Assembly (NCBI GenBank): GCA_030248065.1
Contig: JASAMV010002913.1
Coordinates: 37,094-101,093, forward strand
Reading direction: 5' to 3'
Source: Rhynchonema sp. JSB1_4
Lineage: Eukaryota > Nematoda > Chromadorea > Monhysterida > Xyalidae
DNA: 64,000 nt
Position 1 is the stretch's first letter; every line of letters begins with the position of its first letter. The notes below the pieces were generated by a model. That model saw only the letters and a list, made by a program, of their open reading frames with translations. It was not told the origin of the DNA and ran no database searches. A program made the position numbers and the translations under genes. Positions 36,101-48,842 of this stretch are shown here, one piece after another.

Positions 36101-39100
36101 AATAAACCATTGAAATCCTTGCGAATCTCGGCGATTTTCATCATTTTCTGCAATTTCTCCAGATTGCCCGTGATCATGTACAGAAACGTCAACTTCTCGA
36201 AGTTCTTCGTTCGCTGATAGGCCATCTCGACGATTTGGTGATTACCCTGAGTTGTAAAGGTGAACGGCTGGTCAGGTCACGTCAGTAATGGCGCATTCCA
36301 TATCAGAAATTTGTCTGATTGCCCCACAAGATTTTATGACCACAATCGTGCTCCAGAAACATTAGCATTACCAGTGAATGAACAAAATGACATCGTCTCA
36401 GCTGATGTTTCACAGCTGTATGACCAGGGGAAAACACAGCGACAAAAATTGATTCCGTATGATGATGATCCCATGTATAAAAAACCAACAATTCTTTTTC
36501 ATCAAAATAAATATGTTACGACCTGCAACAATGCCGCTTCGCCCAACGCCTCCCAACAGGATTTATCGTCCAAATTTTTGGCCGAATCCAGGGCCGCCTC
36601 CAGATTACCGCACTCCAACGCCAGACCGAAACGTGTCTTTTCGTCCTTCACGAAATGCAACGCCACCTCTGGATAACCTGAATGGTAATCGGTTATTGTT
36701 TAAATTTTATAGTGGATCTAAATATTATTTATTTGATTTCATTGGCGCACTCAAATGAACAATCGAACTCGCGATGCGATGAGCACAACAGAAAAGCAGC
36801 TGATGTTTCACAGCCGTACGACTAGGTTTCGTAACTTGCTAAAGGCAAACTACGCTAACACGAGCCCGATTTCGAAGGGGTGTGTATTCATGACGAATAA
36901 AAAGAGAAAATCATCATCCTCCATTTTGTATTCTTCAACGTGTAACATTTCCCAAATCAGCAGCCACGTCAGAATGTTTCACCATGCTGCCAGCTGCGAA
37001 ATCGAGCTCATGTTGGTGTAGTTTGCCTATACACATCAATGCCTCAGTGCTAAACATCGAAAAAGCAATAGAAATAAAATAAAAGCTTTTACAATTAACA
37101 ACTGAGTACGAGGTGAAATACACACCTTTCTTCTGCAGGTACGCAATGATGCTCTGTCCGACCAGTTTGCTGGTGCGCACCATGTGCAGCACTTCGTCGT
37201 AACGTCGATTGATCAGCGCTTGTTTGAAACGGTACTCGGTGGCGTCAATCGTCAGAACCTGAAAATAGCAATGTTTCATTTTAAAAGCGTAATTTGAAAA
37301 TCTCGCCATTGATGGACATGATAAAACATGGTCATGCTGCTGCAACAAACACGATTGTAAAGAAAATAAACAAAGTTGCCAGCTAACAATTTTACAACAA
37401 CTCCAGCTACAATCCAGTTTTTGAACAGGCCTCATCTGCTTAACATTCCAATTATTTTGGTGTTTATGTAACTGGTTTGGCGTGATTTTGAAGTGACAAT
37501 ACAACACATTTATGAACATTTTGGCACCCAAATCAGTCGTCGAGTCATACCCATGTGAAACATCAATGATCAGTGGTGCCCTTGGGCAACAATTTTCTGC
37601 GCACAAAGCTTCGCTCCGTGTGCCCCCGGACCAAAAAAACAACACCAATAATAAAAATAATCATAGACGAACCTTCGGCGCCACTTCGCGATCCAAACAG
37701 AACAACTTGTTTGCCCTGACAGCCGCAATGTAAAGCGGTACGTCCAACGTTCGTATGATGCCGTGGTCACCAGCGGTGAGCGCGTATTTGATGTGATTGC
37801 TGGTCGTGTACAGGAACACGCCGTGTTCGTCGAACGCGCCTGATCTGCAAAGGGAACACACGAGCAGGAGTCGGGCTCAGAACTGAAACTTGATTGGCAA
37901 CTTCGCTAGGTTGTTTTATGTTGACTATGTCGACATGCGGACTATCAAAGCTGCTGGGCTTGCGCACATGAATCAAACAGTGGTGAAACATTTTTGCGGC
38001 TCATTCACAAAAGCGAAATTTGTATTGTAAAACAGGTGACAGTCCAATAGGTGCTGCCATAGCGCCACAGCTCATCCCAGGCGGTGGTTAAGGCGTGGGA
38101 TACCCTCAGGCTTAGGCCTGCACGTGAAGCAACCGTGGAATACGAAACCTAACCGAAACCACCACCCGGAACGAGCTTTGGGAGTGCCATGAAAAGAGCC
38201 AAATTCGGCCCAAAATAAGACCGTTTGGTCTTCTTGAACGTTTTTCCCACATTACAGTCTGCAAACAAAACAGGCCAGCGCGTCTGAAAAATTAGAAAAC
38301 AAAAGCCATAACTAACTTGACCCTGGTGCTCTCATGCACTTGACACATGATGTGCAACTGTCGGTCCACGATCGTCACCTGATGTTTGCTCAACAAAGCT
38401 GCGTACTCCATATTGTTCGACCAGATCACGTACTTCACCTGTGACCAGTTGAGTTCGTATTTTTTTAATATTTGCATGCGAAAAACACCCAAATTCAATA
38501 ACACGATTAAAATAAACCAATAAATCACCAAATCAACCTTTGACGCCCGCACCGTGGCCATGACGGAGCGTTGTTGCACGTCGAACAGATGCACGGATTC
38601 GGATGTTTTCAACAACAACAGGCCCGTGCCCGCGTAGAACATGTCTGCACAAATATAGGACATTTTTATATTTATCTATATTTCTTATGTAAAAATAATG
38701 TTATAAAAATACAGCGCGATAAAAATGTGCAAAACCAAATTGAAATTAAACTGAGGCAACAGACTTGATTGCCTACACATACTTTGTCTACGTTTCACGA
38801 AGAAAAACCGAAAAAAAACCGTTTTTTTCGGAGACCCGAATACTTTTCCATTTCTTTTTTAAGGTGCTTTTTATCAGTTTTTTTATTTTATTTTTCCCCA
38901 AAAATTGTAACACAAAACCGATTAGTTTTTTTGGTTCGGGTCAAATTCTGGTCGGATGTTCGGGCCAAAATTTTCTATGAAACTCTACTCTTGTGTCATG
39001 TGCCCATATTTTGTGCCCAAACACTTCACTTTTTTGACCGGATCACCTTAAGTACTGGAAAAGTATTAGAAAAAAAACGGTTTTTTCGGAAAAAAACCGT

Positions 39101-42100
39101 TTTTTTAATCGAAAACTAAAGAACGGTACTTTACGCCAGTGTATCAATGACTGTAAAAAAATTAACAAAACATAATAAATAGCCAAAAACACTGCCACCT
39201 TCAATGGTATGTCGCAGATTCGGCTCTATCTTCTTCGTCTGTTCGTTCTTCTGATTTTTTATGAGAATCGTCTGATTTCGATCCAACACCGCCAAACGAT
39301 TGCGAGCCACCCAGACGGCGTTCAGACCCGCGGAACTGCAGAATTATTGGTGATTAGTACGTTTGAGACAAGTAAAGTCAATCCACACGAGCACGAGCTC
39401 TGGCCCCGCAGAAAAATACTTGAACTTCGTTGTGGCTTCTGCAAAATTCCAAAACGTGAAAATTCCACGTGCCGAGTTGGATGATGCATTTACTCTGCCG
39501 AGCCTTTACTTTACCCTTGCTACGTGTGACAGAAGCCACAACGCGGCTTGTGCACGGGTTGTATTTGTCCATCCACAAATTTTTCTGAAAGTACATGATC
39601 GCATAGGTCGAATTCACATATCGGTGAGTTTGAGCTTTCGAATGCTGCTGATAAAGACATCACTATCTTTTCCCAATAGGATGCAATTTATGGCACCAAC
39701 AAAACATTTTGCAAAGCATTCAGCCGTTTCATTTGCACTGCAACACCGGAACGTGGTAAACGCCACAAATTGATATCACTGGTTCTTATCACTCCAGTCA
39801 AACATTTAGCAGTGTCGAAATATTAGGAACTGCGAAACAGAGACAAGCAGACGGCCCATCCACCCACCGTTTTCCCTCGGGTGCATCGGGGGGTGACGAA
39901 GCGTCGGACGGTTCCCTCGGCACACCATACAAATCGTAGTGCGCGTTCTCTTGCGACGGCGGACGGGTGGTCAGAATGATGGCACTCTCGGCCGGGTTGT
40001 ACATCAACGCGTAGTACGGGTAGATCTGAATTGGACACCCAATGGGACTGGATTTCGCATGTTTGAAATTTCTGCTTCCCCCACCATCGGACAATGATGT
40101 CTCTTCTCTTTCCCTACAATCAGGCTGTGGCTATCCACCCTATTTTGTGAGAAATACGCACCTAGACAGCTAATTCAATTCACTCAGAGAACATAAGCAA
40201 CATTTTTACCACTTCCACCTTGGACAACACATAAAATTGTTATAAAAACTCAGTTGTTCAGACAGAACTGCAACCGCCGTACCTGTTTTCCTCCTCGAAT
40301 CTGCATAATTGGCACGTCCTTCGAGTTTACCAGATCCAAGCGTCGCAGCACGCGGTCCTAGAATTGAGGCACAAACTATTTTTGTCATTTTATCGTAATT
40401 TATTTGATCATTTATGCACATTGTATTTTCGTGTTCTTATTTCGTTACAAGATATCAGAAACATCAGCACTATTTCGGCCCACTTTGGCTTCGAGAATCT
40501 TCGGTAAAACGCTTGATGTTTCAAGCTTGCTTTTTATTCGCAAATCAACAGCTGCGCAATTGATCGTTCTGACTCCAACGAAGACATAAAATAAAGCCAC
40601 CACAAACACCCTCAACCAACCTTGACGTAAAACAGGAAATTCTGATGTGTGGCATAGGGCGGTCGTTCGCGTTCGATTTTGAACACGATCATTCCGGCAT
40701 CGTGACCGGCAGCGAACAGATTCAGACTCGGGTGATTGGCCAGCACCCAGAAACGGTCGTTGTCGTGGCTGACACGCAAAAAAACGTTTTTTTTATTTGT
40801 CACAAAATATAAAAGCTTGTGACACATGGAAGAACCGATGTGATTCTTTTGAAAAAATGAACAGAAAATCCCAACCAACCGGAACGTGTGCAGGCACGTG
40901 CGTTTGTTCATATCCCACACTTTCACACTTTTGTCCTCCGAATTCGACAGCAGCAGCTCGGCGCGCGGATGGAACACAACCTGCACATCACGATAACCTC
41001 ATGACAAAACACACTGAAAGAGAAAACCATCGTATAGTGTTCGCACTTTACCGACGACACGTTGTTGTAATGTCCGCGACACGAGTCCACTTCCCATGCC
41101 TTGCTGTCAGTGTAACGCCACAGTTTCACCTGCAACAAAAAATGGTTTTATTTAGCTGAATATTTTCGTTTTTGAGCTATTTTGTTTCGTTTCGTGACGA
41201 CAAAGTAAATAAGTGCCTGCTGTAAAAAACCCGCAGACTTATTCTTGAGTAAAACATCACTGAGCCGGCCATCTGAACATTTGATGCCCGACAATGAAAA
41301 ATGTCCATGTCACCAGAAAAAAGTACTAAAACAGTTTTCACTGCAAAAAATTTGGGAAATTTAATTTCGGTATGCAAATGAGAGCATCACACCACACCGG
41401 GAACATCGCCTGACACGTACATACAATACATCTGCTCGGAATTGTTTCTCCAGCCTGTTTTTCGCTTCAGCTGGAGTCATATTTGCCCATTTCTGGTTTA
41501 GGACAACGTACAGTGGTGTCGTTGGGATACCGGATACCCAAAATCCAAAAATTTTCGGATACCGGATACCCAAAATTAAAAATCTCGGATACCAGGGGGG
41601 TTGTCCCCCAAAAAATAAAAAATCTCGGATACCCAGGGGGGTTGTTCAAAAAATGTCAATTTTTCAATGAAAATTGAGCAAAATTGGTGTTGGAAGCGCA
41701 AAAAAATTTTTTGGGGGTTATGCTTGCGCCAGCAAGCGATTTTGAGCATTTTGTAGGTAAAAATGGGCGATTTTTACCGTTTTCGGAAAAAATTTAGGGT
41801 AGGATACCCCTGGACAAAAAGTCAGGATACCGGATACCCCTGGTCAAAAGATCAAGATACCGGATACTAGGGGGATAACCCCCTTCCCCCTTCCAACGAC
41901 ACCACTGACAACGTAGACACATTTTTGTCTCAATCATGCTTTGGGATAACGTTGGAACACAAGCTTCGAGCAGCGTGTAAGTTTTATTTAATGCAGGCGA
42001 ACACCTCTTACGCTACTCGAAGTTAGTGACTCAACGCTATCATAAACTATGATTGAAGCAAACACTGAAATTTGACCACATTGCCAACAAGCGAACAACC

Positions 42101-45100
42101 GACTCCAGGAAAACTCCAGCTTTATTTGCCCCACAAAGATACAAAATACAAATTTATCCCAACACCAAATCTTGCCAACCTGTCGATCGTCAGCGGCACT
42201 GGCGATCAAACTCATCGTCGGATGGAACACCACCCAATTTACGCCCCGGTCGTGTCCCTCGAGCACGTGCTTGACGACCACGTCTGGTTGACCGAACAGA
42301 TCCGTTTGTTGCGCACCGCCGCTGCCTGTAAATGGGGGGGTTGTAATGGAAATATACCTGGATAAATTATGGGTGTCTCCGCTGGAAAGGATAGAACCTG
42401 ATAACCCTTGGAAATTATACGCCCGAAAGATGATAGTTTTCAACTTCACCCAAACAAATAAATAATTCCAATAATTCTGCACAATCATATTAGTCATACC
42501 AATTATAGCAACCTTCTTATATTATTCGTTGGTCAAACTTTACAAAAAAGCACTAAACAAAATATAAATCTCACGATCACCCGCAATCCAGGTTGTGACA
42601 GTTCGAGCTAATAATATTGCGACACTGATTTATATCACAAGAAATCAAACAAATTCATGAAAATGATCACTTACCAACTGGCGCACGCGTGCGTTCATCC
42701 GGTCCTCCGGGTCCCGGGGCAACGTTCTTTTTGCGCAGACCACTGAAAGGCATCGACAGTATTCTTATTTTGTGTTGCTTCACAGTTTCGAACTTCTGGC
42801 GAGAAGATAACAACTTCCAGTTTCCCACAGTCATAGTCATCTGATGCTGAAACATCGGTTCACACACAACATGTCCAAAACGCGCGTGGCAAAGAGTCGT
42901 TTACTTCCATGGATTACATTCTTTTCTAGATTTTAGATAAGAAATATATACTTGGAGCGAATTCAAGTAAATGGTTCACTTTGAGTCAATCCGGGTCATG
43001 CGCTCGTGACGAGACACAAGCGCACGGGATGCTCCAAAATTACATACATGCGTCGTAACCAGTGGTGTAGTTGGGGGAGGGGGTTACCTCCCTGGTATGG
43101 GGTATGGGAAATCGGCCGGGGGGCATGGGGTATGGGAAATTTTTCGCTTTTGGAACAAGCACGCCTAAGAAGTGACTTTGTGATTCCGAGAAGTATCAAG
43201 ATTGACAATTTTCGCCTGAAATGTCAAAAACCGCTTGGTACCGCAAGAAAACCCTGTTTTAAGCACTTTTCAGACCAATTTTTGGGACTTTTAGAGGATT
43301 CGTTGGGTCATTTTTTGAACCCCCACCCTCATGTATGGGAAATTTTTGTTTTTGGAAAACCCCTGGTATGGGAAATTTTTGATTTTTGGGGGTATGTATG
43401 GTAAATTTCCCGAAAATTGAGCTGGGTATGGGAAAAATTCGATTTATCAACGACACCACTGGTCGTAACTTTACAATAAACTTAGTTTTGCAAACCAAAT
43501 CAAAAAACAAGCTGATTACATAAGCAAATGATCAGATAGTTTGTGGATCAGAGAGCGCAGAAACACAACATACGCGATATCCCAAATGCGAATAGTCTGA
43601 TCCAAGGATGCGCTCACGACCAAGTCATCGGTCGGATGGAATTGTGCGCACATCACGTAGTGGTTGTGACCTGAAACGAACGACAATTGGGTTTTGAATA
43701 GAAAAATTTAAAAGAAAGCCCTCACAGTAACTATAATATTCCATAACGGAGGAACAACGTTTTGACGACAGTTACTTATCCTTGACAAACACCTTGTTTT
43801 GAAAACGTTTCTGAAAACTTAAAAACTTCCAAATTTTCAAATCCCCGCACCGGTCAATATGGCGATGCTGTTGCGCGATTGCCAATTCCAGATTCGAATT
43901 GTCTGATCATCAGACGCACTAATGATCCACGGATATTTGGGATGGAAGAACGTCGTCCGAATGTAGTCCAAGTGGCCCAACAGCGTGAAGATGCAGCGAC
44001 GCTGCTTGTAGTTCCACACCTGTGCACATAAAAAGCACTTTATTTTATAGGTTTATATATACTGGCGGACGAAAAAAATACCGTTTTTTTTTCACGAAAA
44101 AAACCGTTTTTTTCGAGGCCCGAATACTTTTCCATTTATTTTTCAAGGTGGTTTTCGATCAGTTTGTTATTTTAATTTTCCCAAAAAATTGTAACACAAA
44201 ATCGATGAGACTTTGGGTTAGGATCAAATTTTGGTCGGATGCTCGGATCAAAATTTTCTCTGAAACCCTACTTTTGGGCTTTTGGGTCGTGTGCTCGTAT
44301 TTTGTGCCCAATCACTTCACTTTTTTGACCGGCACACCTTAAGTAGTGGAAAAGCATTTGAAAAAAAAAACCGTTTATTAACGAAAAACAAAAAACGGTA
44401 CTTGACGCCAGTATAGGTTTATAAACTTTAATGAAAGCAGGATGAAATCATGTTTGTGGTTCGAGTGTTGTTATGCTTGTTGGAGTTCTCGTTTTGCTGT
44501 ATTCTCAATTCCTGCGACTCCGGAGAACCGGGATTATTCTGTCAAATTTTTCTGGCGCTAGTCATATAAAGCTGAAACATCACCATTACAAATTTTTTTT
44601 CAGACAACAATTAATTTTATTCACCAGTATTTGGTAAATTTTTCAGCTTCTAGCCTCTGCACTGTTCATTCCATAGCATACCAATGCATATGATAGCGAT
44701 GCGATGAAAGCACCTCTGAGTGGCACTATAATCTTCGTTGTTTTTGTGAGCTTCGAAACTCTAAAGAACAACAAACCCAGCCAATAAATTTCAGGATCCA
44801 GCTGATGACGGGCAGGAACAGTCTTAGTGCACTTCCAAATCAGCCTGCTTCTCACGGCAATAATTGTCGCTGTTTCACAAACCTAACCTTGATCTTGTAA
44901 TCGTCACCTCCGCTCACAAAAATCGGCTGCTGCGTGTGGAAGCATATGCCACGAACAGGTCCATCGTGCTGGAAAACTCGAACCACTTGCGAAGCAAAAA
45001 TATTGCTGTTGAGTTTATCAATAAAACAAACTGGGCACCAGAGGCACCAATATCCATGCCACCCAGTGTAGTTCCTGGGGGAGGGGGATCCCCCTAAGGT

Positions 45101-45583
45101 GCACTAACCGCCGCGCAAAAAAGTAGGTCAAAATTTTGACCTCAAAAAAAGACCTCTTCCTGAATTTGGGCCTTCCCCCTTCCCCCCAGGAAGGTACACT
45201 TACCGCCGTTCCAAAAAATGGGTAGGTACACTAGCCAGCCGCCGCGCGCTACCAGGAACAATACTGTCCATTCCTAACACAAACCTCATCAAATTTCTCA
45301 ATCAAAGTGCACATTCGATAATCCCACAATTGTATGGTGCCATTGTGCAGACTGCAGAGCACCCACGGACGTGTCGCGTGGAACGTGATACCTGTAAAAG
45401 TTACGGTTCTGTCAGATAATCACGGCGGCATCACAACAGAAATAAAACAGACAAAACAATTAAATAAAATCAACCGTTGCGACTTGCGCTGCGATTATTG
45501 CTCAAATTTGAAATGGAAATTCATTAACACAAAACAGACAAACCTTTCACACGAGCGGACTTGGTCTCAAACTTTTTCAGCAT
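30139..45583 (-). CDS. COPA: Coatomer subunit alpha (alpha-COP)
   Basis: Alpha-COP is the large scaffold subunit of the COPI coat on Golgi-ER transport vesicles. About 32 coding exons are readable, from ATG at 45581-45583 ([14 protein letters not shown], phase 1 donor at 45544) to the stop at 30139. N-terminal WD40 exons lie at 45285-45391 ([19 protein letters not shown]), 44888-44975, 43850-44019 ([18 protein letters not shown]), 43571-43673, 42674-42745 ([11 protein letters not shown]), 42175-42325, 41050-41131 and 40883-40987. The second propeller and solenoid run down to about 32.2 kb, with [20 protein letters not shown] (36.6 kb) and [20 protein letters not shown] sequence (36.2 kb). The C-terminal COPI domain includes [20 protein letters not shown] (30.8 kb) and [16 protein letters not shown] at the end. 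An acidic [18 protein letters not shown] linker (34.6 kb) is typical of the family. The order and near-complete collinearity with animal alpha-COP make this secure. Introns are 50-1500 bp and hold several MITEs. Confidence 0.95.
38770..39142. mobile_element. MITE with AAAAACCGTTTTTTTCGG ends, copy 1 (COPA intron)
   Basis: AACCGTTTTTTTCGG and CGGAAAAAAACCGTTTTTTT flank an interior shared with 44058-44418: CCGAATACTTTTCCATTT, AAATTGTAACACAAAA, ACTTCACTTTTTTGACCGG and CACCTTAAGTA.TGGAAAAG. The right end is ACGGTACTTTACGCCAGTGT; the left end is degraded. Confidence 0.8.
41511..41912. mobile_element. MITE with CAGTGGTGTCGTTGG ends, GGATACCGGATACCC repeats
   Basis: CAGTGGTGTCGTTGGGATAC at the left is matched by CCAACGACACCACTG at the right. 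The interior repeats CGGATACC and CCCAAAAATTAAAAA-like units. It lies in a COPA intron. Confidence 0.85.
43060..43462. mobile_element. MITE with CAGTGGTGTAGTTG ends, GGTATGGG repeats
   Basis: The left end CCAGTGGTGTAGTTGGGGGA and right end CAACGACACCACTGG match those of the 41511-41912 element. The interior differs, made of repeated GGTATGGGAAATTTTT units. It lies in a COPA intron. Confidence 0.85.
44058..44418. mobile_element. MITE of the same family, copy 2 (COPA intron)
   Basis: The ends ATACTGGCGGACGAAAAAAA and CGGTACTTGACGCCAGTATA are inverted. The interior is collinear with 38770-39142. It lies in the intron between the WD40 exons at 44888 and 44019. Confidence 0.85.
45063..45270. mobile_element. 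MITE with CAGTGTAGTTCCTGG ends
   Basis: CCCAGTGTAGTTCCTGGGGG at the left pairs with ACCAGGAACAATACTG at the right. The interior has GGGGATCCCCC and GGTGCACTAACCGCCG / GGTACACTTACCGCCG repeats. It lies in the COPA intron just upstream of the third coding exon. Confidence 0.75.
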
Positions 45584-46720
45584 TTTCGAATCGGCTTCGC
45601 TGTTGTTGAGAATGAGATCAAGATCACCAGAAGATGAATTTTGATAAACGACGAAAATCTTGGCCGTTTTGTGTTCGACCAACCGCCTCGGGCGCTGCTT
45701 TTCTTAATTTAATCGATTCGTTTCAGATAGGGTCAGTTGTTGCGGCGATCTGCAGTGAACAATAATAACTGAAATAAAAACAAAACGTGGAAGCGACGTG
45801 GATACGGAAGCTGAAAACAGGCAAAATCAAGGCAAAAAATATTTTTGTATTGAATTTGAAAAAAAAATGAAATGTGACTTCTTGCACGGAACGGGACAAC
45901 GTGGCAGAGGCAAAATCAGGCATCAAGGCAATCAATGGTGAGTGGATTCTTCGTTCCTCAAATTGTGTCCAGCTTGCTGTGCGTCATTTTTATCAAAATA
46001 TTCGTGTTTTTCTTTAATAGTGCACTCTTGTGGTTTCCCGTGATGATGTCCTGTTTCCCATCCCGATTATCTTGATGCACTAGCGCTATGTTGATTGCCT
46101 GGTCGCGGACTTCTGATTCTGAGCTGGTGTCAGTCTGGCTTCGTTTCAATACAATGCACCAGACAGACACAACGCGATCAAGCTCGGCACGATTATCCAC
46201 ACAGATTTAGTAGGTGCACTTTTGGTACATCATGTCCTTGATGATCGGGCGCAAACAGGGGGGGGGGCGCTCTCGGAGCAGAGTGTGTCCTCAGTTTCAT
46301 GCCGCGGCTGGGGCGGAGCTGCCACGTGTCAGTGACGTTTCATCTGGTGGGTGACCCATCACAGTCATGTCGCCAGGTTCACAAGAAGCGTACATTGCCA
46401 TCGTGTGAAAAAACAACTCGAGATACTCAACACAAAGCCAATCCAACACAGCTTCACACTTTCAGCAAAGGCAACACACAAAGCACACGCGTTTATCACA
46501 AAATTCCTGAACCAACGATGATATCCCTGAAGTTTTTGGAATCTGGAGCACTGGAATAAACAGACAAAAACGAGAGAACAAATGACTGGAGTTTAGAGGT
46601 AGGGTAATGAATGAGTTTAAAAAAATCGAATCCTAGCTGACACGTGTGACACCTGATTTCAGACTAGAAAATTCGAAATCACACAATTCTTCAAAGAATA
46701 CTTCACTTGATCATCCTGTA
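45584..46720. other. COPA 5' flank / CAP gene 3' flank
   Basis: About 1.1 kb. It should contain the COPA promoter and 5' UTR, but I cannot point to a TATA box or initiator. A run of about 11 G lies near 46258-46268. The open frame at 45958-46200 (-) has no recognisable domain. Confidence 0.45.
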
Positions 46721-48177
46721 TCACACTTCCACCATGTCTTCTTTATCATCCCATTGCTTCAATATGGTCACCACCGGTTTGTTGGCGTTGCGTTTGCGTT
46801 GCTCGGCCATTTCGCGTTCTGCGTCCTCGCAGAAACCGCACAATTTCGGACAGCGACGTTCCATAAATATGATGTAATCTGGGATACGACACTGACCTTG
46901 CGACTTCCAATACGCACACTGCTTGTCATCCGGTGCGTTGCAGCCTGAAAATTGTAGAACTCGTGGAGGCAATATGTTGCTAAATCAATGAACTATGAAC
47001 CTTATCAAAGGCAATATTCTTACTTAACAAACAATAACATTACTTAAAACAATAAACGTCCTTGTCTAAGCCGAGCGACATAAATTAAGAGCCAGCGTGG
47101 ACCAACCTAGAGGTTCGGGATCCCCGGAGCACAGTCCATCGTTACACGCCTGTCCCAAGCGGCAACTGGTGCAGGGCTCACCCGCTTTGTAGATGTATTC
47201 ATTCTCGAGGTTGCCACTTGAAAAAATTAAAAATGTTCAATATATCAACACAACAGAAATTTGAGCACAAAACCACGAACGATGTTTTGTATCGGCAGAG
47301 CAACTGTTTCCATCCGTCGCATTCCGCCAAGCCGCAACCGAGTTTGTACGATCGCGACCAGACCAGCTGCAGACAGGAAGCAGAATTGATTCAATATGTA
47401 AATATGCAAAGAGAAAATAAAATGAACATAACGCTTCACGAACTTGCGTGTATCCGAGAATCAAGTTGTCATCAAAGCACAAGGTCATGTTTTCAATCGG
47501 GCATGGCAAATAGCCGGGGTTCTTCGCGATGCCACTTGCCCACATTTTAGCCATTTTCGTGAGTTCACCACCGCTGCCGAAAACCAGGTTTTGACCGTTG
47601 CCAGCCAATCCTGAGCGAACATTTTCTTATTTCAAGTTTCATGCGTTGCTTTTGATGGAATTCGGTGACAAACCCAGATCGTAATCGTCTCCACAAGTGT
47701 CGACAGCTGCCTGTGCTTGCTCAGCTAATTTATCGTTCCAGACCTGGTAGCGGGGTTAGCAATAGCAATGTCATCATTATATTGAGCCATTTTATTAGTT
47801 GGCCTGCACGGCTTCTGCCCTAAAGATGTTTCACGCTGCCAGGATCATATCTGCTGTGATCCATTTTTATACACAGTCTATGTAGCTCAACCAAGTGGTG
47901 CCCCGGGTCTTCATCAGGGCTCATGCACCACATGCGGAGTAGTGCAGCAAAAGAAAATCATACAAATCCATCCTGTTTCCCGTACCAATTCCGTCATATC
48001 CGCCGCTTTCGGTTGTGCATCCCCATTTTTGTCCAGCGTCAATCCCTTGGCAGTTTGGCGACGAAAATCATTGTGAAAGTCCAGAATGGCTTTCTTCTCC
48101 TCGTCAAAAAGTTTCGAGCCGAAACCAACTGACACGAACGCCAAAATGAACACTGTTTTTAGACGAAACACATCCAT
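46721..48177 (-). CDS. Secreted CAP/SCP (venom-allergen-like) protein with C-terminal ShKT domain
   Basis: Exons: 47985-48177 (signal peptide MDVFRLKTVFILAFVSVGFG, then ILDFHNDFRRQTAKG, the first CAP helix), 47676-47747 (VWNDKLAEQAQAAVDTCGDD), 47460-47610 (AGNGQNLVFGSGGELTKM to ILGYTQ), 47275-47380 (LVWSRSYKLGCGLAECDGW), 47107-47217 (GNLENEYIYKAGEPCTSC, the CAP-hinge) and 46721-46946 (six-cysteine ShKT module, CNAPDDKQCAYWKSQGQC to CPKLCGFC, and a charged tail to the stop). Nematodes secrete many CAP proteins, and ShKT modules are also common there. The CAP-cavity His that normally sits in GH(F/Y)TQ is Gly here, and the CxxxH of the second helix is absent, while the His of FHNDFR is kept. The gene is complete within the window. 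Confidence 0.85.
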
Positions 48178-48842
48178 GCTTTGGAACCTGCAGAGTTCTC
48201 AAAATTATCGTTCTTTTGTTTTAACTCCAGTGAAAAGTGTTGAAAAACTATGGCTGTGTGATTTTTCTGGCCCGTTCCCAAATCAAAGCTTGTACGCTGA
48301 GCGGCAACAGATTCTCTGGTGATAAAAGGCTCAAACGGTAGGATCAACTCAGCGCCTTGTCTATTGTGTGGGCGAACTTGCAACAAAAATCATGATTGTG
48401 CAGAAAGGCTGATGTCAAAAAAAACGCCAGCTGTTGCAATTTGCAAGCGCCAAGCTGTGTGCTTCAATGTGTGTCATGAGCATGGCATTATTTATTTATA
48501 GTCTGGTTTCGATTCAATATGTTCATGCGCTCATCAAGTGCCTCGAGATACAAGAAAACATCAGAGAGCCCAACTTTCACACAACTAATAAAAGGAAATT
48601 TTTTTTATTGCAGGGCGATCAGCCAATAACGAGAACCAGATTGAACAAATTAGATCTACAAGAACATATTTCCATTTGCGTGCCAATACCTGCATCGTGA
48701 GTTACACGTATACAATACATGATGCGGCTATATAATCAAAACTCATGAAAGAAAGATTGGCACTGAATATAAGTCAAGATTCAAGCATAATTTATAAAGA
48801 TTTCTTCGCCAAGATCTGATAAAATTATCCTGACACTAAAAA
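48178..48842. other. Intergenic, nothing recognised
   Basis: About 660 bp lie between the CAP gene start and the stop of the first DEG/ENaC gene. I see no exon, RNA gene or repeat. Confidence 0.5.

Noticed and set aside
45958..46200. 80-residue - strand frame upstream of COPA
   Set aside because: No domain, signal peptide or splice partner, and a length expected by chance.
30612..47830. TGATGTTTCAC motifs as C boxes of intronic C/D snoRNAs
   Set aside because: The C box needs RUGAUGA; here the base after TGATG is T, no D box (CTGA) with a pairing stem sits at a suitable distance, and sites occur in both orientations.
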